From positions 1 through 13,443 of the forward strand of contig JANTFQ010000028.1 of assembly GCA_024763405.1 (NCBI GenBank): 13,443 nt of DNA. The letters are read 5' to 3'. A model generated the notes under the pieces. The model saw nothing but the letters and a program-made list of their open reading frames with translations. It had not been told where the DNA came from and ran no database searches. The stretch comes from Calditrichaceae bacterium. Lineage in GTDB: Bacteria > Calditrichota > Calditrichia > Calditrichales > Calditrichaceae. Of this stretch, positions 8,098 through 13,443 are shown in pieces (position 1 is the first letter of the stretch; the number at the start of each line of letters is the position of its first letter). The position numbers and the translations under genes were made by a program.

Positions 8098-8180
8098 TTT
8101 GTGGTTTTGGAAATTCGGAATTGGTGCTTATTTGTAGTTTGGTAATTGTGATTTGTATTTTAAACGAATTTTATTTGTGG
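8098..8180. repeat. Degenerate TTTGT-word low-complexity repeat
   Basis: TTTGT occurs at 8098, 8131, 8152 and 8174 (TTTGTGG, TTTGTAG, TTTGTAT, TTTGTGG), interspersed with TTTGG- and GGAATT-like words. The top strand is G/T-rich and cytosine-poor. The look is of a degenerate intergenic repeat rather than coding sequence; copy number elsewhere cannot be judged from this window. Confidence 0.35.
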
Positions 8181-8239
8181 TCTTTCAGCCTGATGGTTTA
8201 GTTAAAATCCGCCCTTCAAAAATCAAAATCTGGTTAACG

Positions 8240-8281
8240 TTTTACCCCAAATCGAGTACGCATACCCCAAATGCGGTAAAA
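8240..8281. promoter_or_regulatory. Repeat cluster upstream of the PDZ gene; candidate activator-binding site
   Basis: TACCCCAAAT occurs twice as an exact direct repeat, at 8243-8252 and 8263-8272. The copies start 20 bp apart, about two helical turns. The pair is enclosed by TTTTACC (8240-8246) and its reverse complement GGTAAAA (8275-8281). The second copy lies within the small dyad CGCAT-N7-ATGCG (8259-8275). The cluster is about 118-159 bp upstream of the predicted start point, where NtrC-family enhancers usually lie. Confidence 0.4.
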
Positions 8282-8372
8282 AGATTAAATATTTCCGAAC
8301 TTTTATTAAAGCGAATCGTATGAATCCCTGTGCGACAAGGCGTTAAAGCAATGGTGATTAAATTATTCTGTT

Positions 8373-8388
8373 TGGCACGACCCTTGTA
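8373..8388 (+). promoter_or_regulatory. Sigma-54 (-24/-12) promoter of the PDZ-protein gene
   Basis: TGGCACG-accc-TTGTA matches TGGCACG-N4-TTGCW at every consensus position except T for C at -12. GG (8374-8375) and GT (8386-8387) are exactly 10 bp apart. The start point would be near 8399, leaving a leader of about 36 nt with AAGGAG (8423-8428) before the ATG at 8435. A sigma-54 activator gene lies directly downstream of the PDZ gene, which supports the call. Confidence 0.75.
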
Positions 8389-8434
8389 TAATAAGCGGTG
8401 ACATAACGTAAACCATTTACTAAAGGAGTATTTT

Positions 8435-9397
8435 ATGAGACATTTTTTAACCCTATTTAGTTTTATGATTTCCGTGTCGGTCTTATTTGCAACCGATGCG
8501 CAGACCAAAATTATTAAAGTTTCGGCCGGAGACCATTTTGCCCTGGGTGTGGCTATTTCCGACCCCGGTGAAGAAACAGTTAAGGATTTAAAACTGGATG
8601 GCGGCGCCGAAATTGTGGATGTGTTTGAGGACAGCGAAGCGGAACGCATTGGTCTGGACGAAAAAGACATTATCATCAAATTCGATGGGAAAACCGTAAA
8701 AGACGCAAAACAGCTTAGTGACCGGGTGGATGAAATGGAAACACCGAAGACGGTCAAAATTATGGTGAACCGGGACGGGAAAACCAAAACCTTTACGGCT
8801 AATCTGAAAAAAGTAGAAAAGTCCGAACATCGGAATATCACAGTGGATATTGATGACGATGATATTAATGTGGCAATGGATGCCCTGGACAAGCTTCCGC
8901 GCAAGCTGAAGTTCATTAAACAGTTCGGGGAAAACAATAAAGGCGGATTTCTCGGTGTGGAAGCTAAAAATATCAGCGAACAGATGCTGGATTATTTTGA
9001 AGTAAAAAACGGCGTGCTGATTGAAGCGGTCACCGACGACGCCCCGGCCCAAAGAGCGGGCCTGAAGGCGGGTGACGTAATTACAAAAATAAATGAACGG
9101 AATATCGAAGACTTTTCGGACCTGGTGCGTACGCTTAATTTCTACAATCCGGGTGAAAAAGTGACCGTGCACTATGTACGTAAAGGGAAAAGTAAAAGCG
9201 TAAAAGTGGAATTGGCCAAAAAAGAAAAGATGTTCCGGAAAGGTCAGCGCAACGGTTTCTTGTGGCATTCCGATGCGGACGGGGACCACGAGAATCTGGA
9301 AATAATCAAAGAAAAATTACACGGTAAAAAAATGAAACTGTTGAAGAAAAAAGGCAAATTGCTTAAAGATATTAATATCAGGATTTATGTGATTTAA
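8435..9397 (+). CDS. Exported protein with two PDZ domains and no protease domain
   Basis: This 320-residue protein has an N-terminal signal peptide (MRHFLTLFSFMISVSVLFA, cleavage probably near ATDA-Q), so it acts outside the cytoplasm. PDZ 1 spans about 35-130: carboxylate loop FALGVAIS, then AERIGLDEKDIIIKFDGK. PDZ 2 spans about 170-262: GGFLGVEA, then AQRAGLKAGDVITKINERN. An acidic, Asp-rich linker (DIDDDD) lies between them. The last 55 residues are lysine-rich and end in the hydrophobic tail RIYVI. The fold pattern is that of the C-terminal half of DegP/HtrA proteases, but no trypsin-like His-Asp-Ser domain is present, so it is more likely a binding or adaptor protein than a protease. 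AAGGAG precedes the ATG. Its promoter looks sigma-54 dependent, and a sensor kinase with a sigma-54 activator follows, which suggests a stress-induced envelope factor. The partner peptides are unknown. Confidence 0.88.
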   Translation: MRHFLTLFSFMISVSVLFATDAQTKIIKVSAGDHFALGVAISDPGEETVKDLKLDGGAEIVDVFEDSEAERIGLDEKDIIIKFDGKTVKDAKQLSDRVDEMETPKTVKIMVNRDGKTKTFTANLKKVEKSEHRNITVDIDDDDINVAMDALDKLPRKLKFIKQFGENNKGGFLGVEAKNISEQMLDYFEVKNGVLIEAVTDDAPAQRAGLKAGDVITKINERNIEDFSDLVRTLNFYNPGEKVTVHYVRKGKSKSVKVELAKKEKMFRKGQRNGFLWHSDADGDHENLEIIKEKLHGKKMKLLKKKGKLLKDINIRIYVI

Positions 9398-9449
9398 GCG
9401 TTGAAACGCTTCTACACTTTCAAAGTTTAGAAGCTGTTACATATATTTT
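9396..9449 (+). terminator. Two overlapping hairpins at the end of the PDZ gene, probable terminator
   Basis: Hairpin A is AAGCGT-tgaa-ACGCTT (9396-9411) and includes two bases of the stop codon. Hairpin B is GCTTCTA (9408-9414) with TAGAAGC (9428-9434), extended inside by ACTT-tca-AAGT across one C/T mismatch. It is followed by TGTTACATATATTTTT (9435-9450). A and B share 9408-9411 and cannot form together. Hairpin B with the T-rich tail is the better terminator. Confidence 0.5.
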
Positions 9450-9472
9450 TAGTTAAGTAAAAATACCCCCCT

Positions 9473-9498
9473 CAGTCCCCCCTTTGCAGGGGGGATTG
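9473..9498. repeat. C-rich/G-rich hairpin repeat (CAGTCCCCCC / GGGGGGATTG)
   Basis: CAGTCCCCCC (9473-9482) pairs with GGGGGGATTG (9489-9498) around a 6-nt loop TTTGCA, with one G-U pair in the stem. A further C-run precedes it (9466-9471). The style is that of dispersed palindromic intergenic repeats known in several bacterial groups. It could also act as a transcription barrier between the PDZ gene and the kinase operon. Confidence 0.6.
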
Positions 9499-9503
9499 TT
9501 TCT

Positions 9504-9613
9504 GTCATTTCCAATCACGCTAGTAAGCGGATTTGCTATCCGGCGGACTTGATTGGGAATCCAGATGGAAATAATGAATCCGGGATTCTTTCTGATTATC
9601 GGGACAGAATGAC
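9504..9613. repeat. Dyad-rich intergenic element between the PDZ gene and the kinase gene
   Basis: The element is bounded by GTCATT (9504-9509) and its reverse complement AATGAC (9608-9613). Inside are nested dyads: CCAATCA/TGATTGG (9511-9517 and 9550-9556), CGGAT/ATCCG (9528-9532 and 9538-9542), GAATC/GATTC (9576-9580 and 9584-9588) and TTCTG/CAGAA (9590-9594 and 9605-9609). Such GTCATT...GAATCC...AATGAC units resemble dispersed non-coding palindromic repeats. It reaches into the only plausible leader of the kinase gene. Confidence 0.5.
9535..9549 (+). repeat. Short repeat copy 1, GCTATCCGGCGGACT (left of the kinase-regulator operon)
   Basis: It matches 14 of 15 bases of the copy at 12438-12452 in the same orientation. 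The two copies bracket the kinase-regulator operon. Confidence 0.5.
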
Positions 9614-9632
9614 TTATCATAGAAAAACAAAT

Positions 9633-11096
9633 ATGCCAAATATAAAAAACAGTATCCGCACAAAATTCATCGTTCTGTTTTCAGTTCTGATGGCCGTGAT
9701 TCTGGCCCTTCAATTCTATTTTATGAATCAAACCCAGCAGGATATGTTAGCCGAGTTATCGAATCTATCGGAATCCATTAATTCCACAACCAATAAAATT
9801 CTGATAAAAGAATTCCAAAAGCAAAAAATGGATTCCATTCGCGTTGTACTGGAAAGTACGCGTTTGCCTAAACTTAAAAAGAAACAAAGGGAATTAATAA
9901 AACGACTTACAAAAATAAAAACCTTTAAGAATGATACGGATTTTACACGCATTATTAAATGGAACAGTAAATCCGATACCGATGATAGTGTGGAAGAAGT
10001 GGAAATTCATCTGCCGCAGTTTTCCGCAGGGAAGGATTCGGTTTTTACAAAGTATTCTTTCGATTTTGACGATAACAGAGAAAGTAAAATTTTATCCATC
10101 AACGTACCGGACTTTTCCGTTCCCGATGCGCCGCGTCTGTTTAAATACAAGTACAGCACTTCATCTGTAAAAGAAACTTTAAAGGCAATTTACCGGAAAA
10201 ATCTGTTTATTACACTGCTGATTTTTGCCTTGTCGCTTGTCCTCATCATTTATATAACCCGCCGATTTTTGAAACCCATCGAGCAGCTAAAAAATTCTTT
10301 TGAGGATGTGGTAAACGGCGATTTAAATGTTACCGTGCAAAATGGCGGTACGGATGAAATCGGCAGTCTGACCCGTTCGTTCAACACGATGGTGGGCGAA
10401 CTGCAGAAAAATCGCCAAAAGGAAAAACTTTTGCAGCGCAAGGAACGCCTGGCTTCGCTGGGCCAGTTGGCGGCCGGGGTGGCCCACGAAATCAAAAATC
10501 CGTTAAATGCTATCCATCTGACCATTACCCATCTAAACGATAAATATATTCCGCAGGATAGCGCCGCGGCGGTAAAATACATCCAAACGGTGCAGATGGA
10601 AATTCAGCGTCTCGATAAAATCGTAAATAATTTTTTAAATTATCTGCGCAGCGAAGATTTAAAGAAGAAGCAACTGGATGTGAATCGCTTGCTCGAACAG
10701 GTGTTGCTGCTTTATGAGCGGGAAATAACGGCAAGCGAAATCCATCTGCAAAAAGAATTTGCAAAAGGCTTTAAAATTGATGCGGATGAAGAACGGATGA
10801 AAACGGCGCTGGTAAATATTTTGGTGAACGCGCTGCAGGCAATGCCAAACGGTGGGACTCTTACCGTGCAAACCGACCGGAAAAAGCAGGAAATTCGCAT
10901 TTCCGACAGTGGAAATGGTATTCCGCAAAAAGAGCTGGAACACGTGTTTGACTTGTTTTACACCACCAAACAAAACGGCAGCGGATTGGGGCTGCCCACC
11001 GCTTATAAAATTATCCGCGAACACAACGCGGATTTACAGATAAAAAGCGCCGAAGGACAGGGTACAACTATCATCATCCGCTGGGCGGCAAAATGA
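9633..11096 (+). CDS. Membrane sensor histidine kinase (NtrB/ZraS-like), partner of the downstream sigma-54 activator
   Basis: This 487-residue kinase senses an extracytoplasmic or membrane signal and phosphorylates the neighbouring regulator. Order: TM1 (about 5-27, FIVLFSVLMAVILALQFYF), an extracytoplasmic region of about 160 residues without a recognised fold, rich in Lys, Asp and Ser, TM2 (about 190-211, ITLLIFALSLVLIIYI), HAMP (to about 264), a short coiled linker and the HisKA box with H285 in HEIKNPLNAI. The ATPase domain follows with N box NILVNALQAMPNGG, G1 DSGNGIP, F box FDLFYTTK and G2 GSGLGLPTA. There is no PAS domain. The frame is open back to TTG at 9549, but that part would translate the dyad-rich repeat. 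ATG 9633 puts TM1 a few residues from the start; ATG 9609 is the alternative. The stop overlaps the regulator start by 4 bp (ATGA), implying translational coupling. Confidence 0.94.
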   Translation: MPNIKNSIRTKFIVLFSVLMAVILALQFYFMNQTQQDMLAELSNLSESINSTTNKILIKEFQKQKMDSIRVVLESTRLPKLKKKQRELIKRLTKIKTFKNDTDFTRIIKWNSKSDTDDSVEEVEIHLPQFSAGKDSVFTKYSFDFDDNRESKILSINVPDFSVPDAPRLFKYKYSTSSVKETLKAIYRKNLFITLLIFALSLVLIIYITRRFLKPIEQLKNSFEDVVNGDLNVTVQNGGTDEIGSLTRSFNTMVGELQKNRQKEKLLQRKERLASLGQLAAGVAHEIKNPLNAIHLTITHLNDKYIPQDSAAAVKYIQTVQMEIQRLDKIVNNFLNYLRSEDLKKKQLDVNRLLEQVLLLYEREITASEIHLQKEFAKGFKIDADEERMKTALVNILVNALQAMPNGGTLTVQTDRKKQEIRISDSGNGIPQKELEHVFDLFYTTKQNGSGLGLPTAYKIIREHNADLQIKSAEGQGTTIIIRWAAK

Positions 11097-12436
11097 ATGT
11101 TCTAATAATCGATGACGAAAAGAGTCAACGGGAAATTTTGAGAGATATTTTAAGCGACGCCGGATACCAGGTGCAAACCGCGGACAACGGTCAGGCCGGG
11201 ATGGACGCCCTGGGCAATGACGATTTTGCGGTTGTGCTGACCGATTACAAGATGCCCGGTAAAACCGGGATGGATGTGCTGTATTTTGCCCGTGAGAACT
11301 TTCCCCGTACGCAGGTGATTATTATGACCGCCTTCGGAACGATTCCCGATGCGGTACAGGCCATCAAACAGGGCGCTTATGATTACCTGACCAAGCCTTT
11401 CAAAAAGGAAGACCTGCTGCGGCTTACCCGGCGCGCGGCGGAAAAAGCGGCTCTGGTAACGGAAAACGAACGGCTGAAAAATGAAATCTCATCCCGCTTC
11501 CGTTACGAGCAACTCATCGGCGGAAGTCCGGCAATGCAGCGGGTGTACAAGCTGATTGAACGCATTAAGGATATCGACGCCACGGTGCTGATAAGCGGCG
11601 AAAGCGGCACCGGCAAGGAACTGGCGGCCCGGGCTATTCACTACAGCGGTCACCGTGCCGACAAACCATTTGTGGCCGTGAACTGCGGGGCCATTCCGGA
11701 AACCCTCATCGAAAGCGAATTATTCGGGCACGAAAAGGGGGCATTCACCGGGGCAATAAAAAGTTATGCGGGTAAATTTGAACAGGCCAACGGCGGCACG
11801 ATTTTGCTGGATGAAATCGGGACGATGCGTCTGGATTTGCAAATCCGTTTGCTGCGGGTTTTACAGGAACGTAAAGTGCAGCGTGTCGGCGCGCAGCAGG
11901 TCACCGAATTAAATGTGCGCATCATTGCCGCCACCAACGAAGATTTAAAGGCTAAGGTGGCCGCCCAGACTTTTCGCGAAGATTTATTTCACCGTCTGAA
12001 TGTGTTTCATCTGCACCTGCCGGCCCTGCGCGAACGACGGGAAGATATTCTGCTTCTTAGCGAACACTTTCTGAAATCCTATTCTACCCACTATCATAAA
12101 AGCAATTTAAAATTATCTGCTGCCGCATTGCGCGTGCTGGAAACCTACCCCTTTCCGGGAAATGTCCGTGAACTGGAAAACAGCATCGAAAAGGCGGTTA
12201 TTCTCAGTGAATCTAATGAAATTTCGGCGGACGATTTAATGCTGCCCGAAAAAGAATCAGCTGTGGCCGGCGCGCCTGAAACCCTGCCCAGCCTGGAAAA
12301 GGAAATGATAGTCAAGGCTCTGCAAACCGCACGCGGCTCTATTAAGCAGGCCGCCGAAGAACTGGGCATCAGCTATAAAACCCTGCAATACCGCCTCAAA
12401 AAACACGGTATCGATAAGAACCGGTTTAAGGCATAA
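11093..12436 (+). CDS. Sigma-54-dependent response regulator, NtrC/ZraR family
   Basis: This 447-residue transcription activator couples phosphorylation to ATP-driven opening of sigma-54 promoters. The receiver domain has D7-D8, the phosphoacceptor D51, T79 and K101 (LTKPF). The AAA+ domain has Walker A GESGTGKE (169-176), an intact sigma-54 contact loop GAFTGA (216-221) and Walker B D240-E241 in ILLDEIG. Sensor and arginine-finger stretches follow (AATNEDL, FREDLFHRLNVF, FPGNVRELENSIEKAV). A C-terminal Fis-type helix-turn-helix (AAEELGISYKTLQYRLKKH) gives DNA specificity. It is full length with all catalytic residues. It overlaps the kinase gene by 4 bp. Its likely targets include the upstream PDZ gene and perhaps hsp20, both with sigma-54-like promoters, but no site is proven. 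NtrC, ZraR and AtoC-type names cannot be separated here. Confidence 0.97.
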   Translation: MNVLIIDDEKSQREILRDILSDAGYQVQTADNGQAGMDALGNDDFAVVLTDYKMPGKTGMDVLYFARENFPRTQVIIMTAFGTIPDAVQAIKQGAYDYLTKPFKKEDLLRLTRRAAEKAALVTENERLKNEISSRFRYEQLIGGSPAMQRVYKLIERIKDIDATVLISGESGTGKELAARAIHYSGHRADKPFVAVNCGAIPETLIESELFGHEKGAFTGAIKSYAGKFEQANGGTILLDEIGTMRLDLQIRLLRVLQERKVQRVGAQQVTELNVRIIAATNEDLKAKVAAQTFREDLFHRLNVFHLHLPALRERREDILLLSEHFLKSYSTHYHKSNLKLSAAALRVLETYPFPGNVRELENSIEKAVILSESNEISADDLMLPEKESAVAGAPETLPSLEKEMIVKALQTARGSIKQAAEELGISYKTLQYRLKKHGIDKNRFKA

Positions 12437-12437
12437 C

Positions 12438-12452
12438 GCTATCCGCCGGACT
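12438..12452 (+). repeat. Short repeat copy 2, GCTATCCGCCGGACT (right of the kinase-regulator operon)
   Basis: It begins 1 nt after the regulator stop codon and differs by one base from the copy at 9535-9549, in the same orientation. Confidence 0.5.
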
Positions 12453-12463
12453 GTTGTTACTAT

Positions 12464-12482
12464 CCCGAACCAGCAGTTCGGG
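12464..12482 (+). terminator. Hairpin after the response regulator, possible terminator
   Basis: CCCGAAC (12464-12470) pairs perfectly with GTTCGGG (12476-12482) around CAGCA, 27 nt after the stop codon. TA/TA pairs extend the stem past one mismatch. No T-run follows, so termination would have to be Rho-assisted; an RNA-stability hairpin is the alternative. Confidence 0.4.
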
Positions 12483-12585
12483 TTAAGGTAATGGAGAGAC
12501 TGAAAATTTCCATAAATAATTTTTCCAGCTCTTTTCTAATTACGTATCTTTGATTACCTTTCCCTAAAGAAAAATGAAAACTTTA

Positions 12586-12640
12586 TTTTCTGCAAAAGGC
12601 AGAAAAATTGCATCCGGCAAGGCGAAGAAATTCTTCAATC
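12586..12640 (+). other. Two small hairpins in the AT-rich leader region of the SsnA gene
   Basis: TTTTCTGC (12586-12593) pairs perfectly with GCAGAAAA (12599-12606) around AAAAG. Further on, near 12626-12638, GAAGA-aat-TCTTC forms a second small dyad. They may be part of a structured leader or end the upstream transcript. They match no riboswitch class that I recognise. No clear promoter is visible, although an AT-rich TATATAA lies near 12645. Confidence 0.25.
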
Positions 12641-12696
12641 AAAATATATAAAAAGGATTGTTTCGTGTGTGATATGGTTATGAATGGATTTTACAG

Positions 12697-13443
12697 ATGA
12701 ATCTTTTAATTGAAAACGTTTTGTTATTTACCAATACTTCCGAAACGGAAATTCTTCCCGGACAGTCTGTGGCCATTGAGAACGGATTAATTCTTGAATC
12801 CGGTTCGGCTGCTGAATTACGTGTAAAATACAGCGGATTTAAAAAACTGGACGGGCAGGGCAAACTGCTGATGCCGGGCTGGATTAATCCCCATATGCAT
12901 TTCTATGGCACCTTTGCACGGGGACTGGCGCTGCAAAAAGCGCCGCGGGGATTCAAAGAAATTCTGGAACAACTGTGGTGGAAATTAGATAAAGCATTGG
13001 ACGCCGAAAGCGTTTTTTACAGCGCCCTGGTTCCGGCCATCAGCGCCATAAAAAGCGGGGTCACATCTGTTATAGACCATCACGCCAGCCCCAATGCTAT
13101 CGACGGCAGCTTAGACCGCATTCAGGATGCGCTGGAAATGGTTGGCCTGCGCGGCATCCTCTGTTATGAAGTGAGCGACCGGGACGGGGCGGAAAAAGCA
13201 AAGGCCGGTTTGGCGGAAAATGAACGCTATATTTTAAAAACAGAAAAGAGTACAAGTCTGTATCGGGGAATGATTGGCCTGCATGCCGCTTTCACCTTAT
13301 CTGATAAAACCCTGACGGCCGCGGCCGATTTAGGCCGGCGTATGAGAAAGGGATTTCATATCCATTTGGCCGAAGGCGCCGAAGACGACGCTCGTCCGCA
13401 GTACGGCATAAGCACCACAGAACGGCTGAATAAATTCGGCATT
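12697..13443 (+). CDS. ssnA: SsnA-like amidohydrolase (3' end outside the window)
   Basis: This is the first 249 residues of a metal-dependent amidohydrolase of the SsnA type. The family is related to chlorohydrolases and guanine deaminases and is often encoded beside selenium-dependent molybdenum hydroxylases; its exact reaction is not settled. Visible are the N-terminal beta-sandwich entry (MNLLIENVLLFTN), MPGWINPHMHFYGTFARG with metal ligands H66 and H68, the SsnA-typical KEILEQLWWKLDKAL and DHHASPNAI stretches, GLHAAFT with H196, and HIHLAEG with H221 and H223. ATG 12697 is the first start after an in-frame TGA at 12670. The upstream SD is weak (AATGGA). The frame remains open at the window end, so this is a cut rather than a truncation. 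It has no obvious tie to the two-component pair before it, from which about 260 bp separates it. Confidence 0.88.
   Translation, partial: MNLLIENVLLFTNTSETEILPGQSVAIENGLILESGSAAELRVKYSGFKKLDGQGKLLMPGWINPHMHFYGTFARGLALQKAPRGFKEILEQLWWKLDKALDAESVFYSALVPAISAIKSGVTSVIDHHASPNAIDGSLDRIQDALEMVGLRGILCYEVSDRDGAEKAKAGLAENERYILKTEKSTSLYRGMIGLHAAFTLSDKTLTAAADLGRRMRKGFHIHLAEGAEDDARPQYGISTTERLNKFGI

Larger units (their letters stand above)
7785..8434. other. 650-bp gene-free region between rhlE and the PDZ gene
   Basis: No convincing gene is seen on either strand. From left to right it holds an SD-like GGAGGAG (7791-7797) with no usable start behind it, a hairpin at 7849-7891 that may terminate rhlE, an AT-rich stretch with repeated TTTGT words on one strand (8098-8180), a repeat-containing candidate activator site (8240-8281), and the sigma-54 promoter and leader of the PDZ gene (8373-8434). 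Confidence 0.6.

Noticed and set aside
3924..8338. Shared 8-mer TGCGACAA upstream of hsp20 (3924-3931) and of the PDZ gene (8331-8338) as a common regulator site
   Set aside because: One shared 8-mer between two spacers of 130-200 bp is expected fairly often by chance, and its distances to the two -24 boxes differ widely (about 126 and 43 bp).
8242..8937. Long minus-strand open frame opposite the PDZ gene
   Set aside because: Its Ser/Phe-rich composition is that of an antisense shadow, and the plus strand carries a well-supported signal peptide and two PDZ domains.
9504..9613. Insertion sequence or miniature transposon between the PDZ and kinase genes
   Set aside because: The terminal inverted match is only 6 bp, no target-site duplication is evident and there is no transposase. 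A palindromic dispersed repeat explains it better.
12437..12696. Purine, molybdenum cofactor or other known riboswitch in front of ssnA
   Set aside because: Only small isolated hairpins are seen, and I could not find the conserved core of any riboswitch class that I know.

Overview
The window is about 13.4 kb of bacterial chromosome at moderate G+C. It carries ten protein genes, the first and last cut by the window edges. Gene content and style (uvrC without a clear Shine-Dalgarno, AT-rich spacers with degenerate TTTGT-type runs, C-rich/G-rich hairpin repeats, an archaeal-looking PyrK, an SsnA homologue, sigma-54 regulation) would fit a free-living anaerobe of the FCB/Calditrichota kind. That placement is an inference from style only. 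I see no rRNA, tRNA, CRISPR array, transposase or phage gene.

Left part (1-3914). The C-terminal part of PyrK, the electron-transfer subunit of dihydroorotate dehydrogenase, runs on the plus strand. Only 2 nt separate its stop from the stop of a convergent minus-strand pair: a CDP-alcohol phosphatidyltransferase followed by a glycerophosphodiester phosphodiesterase, making and breaking phosphodiester head groups. A divergent spacer separates this pair from a complete uvrC.

Middle part (3915-7784). A small heat-shock protein gene (hsp20) has a strong Shine-Dalgarno, a textbook intrinsic terminator and, upstream, a sequence that reads as a sigma-54 promoter behind a 24-bp dyad. It is followed by a COG2509-type FAD-dependent dehydrogenase of unknown role and an RhlE-like DEAD-box RNA helicase.

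Right part (7785-13443). After a 650-bp gene-free stretch comes a secreted protein with two PDZ domains and no protease domain, again behind a sigma-54 type promoter. Next is an overlapping two-component pair: a membrane histidine kinase and an NtrC-family response regulator with an intact GAFTGA loop, which marks a sigma-54 activator. The pair lies between two copies of a short repeat. The window ends inside an SsnA-like amidohydrolase.

The most interesting reading is a local stress circuit. The membrane kinase and its sigma-54 activator sit directly beside a PDZ protein with a sigma-54 promoter. A second promoter with the same spacing and the same unusual -12 element (GT instead of GC) precedes hsp20 4.3 kb away. 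This resembles the logic of the enterobacterial ZraPSR envelope-stress system, with a PDZ protein in place of ZraP and a cytoplasmic small heat-shock protein as a possible second target. The promoters are read by eye from the sequence; the regulatory link is inference.
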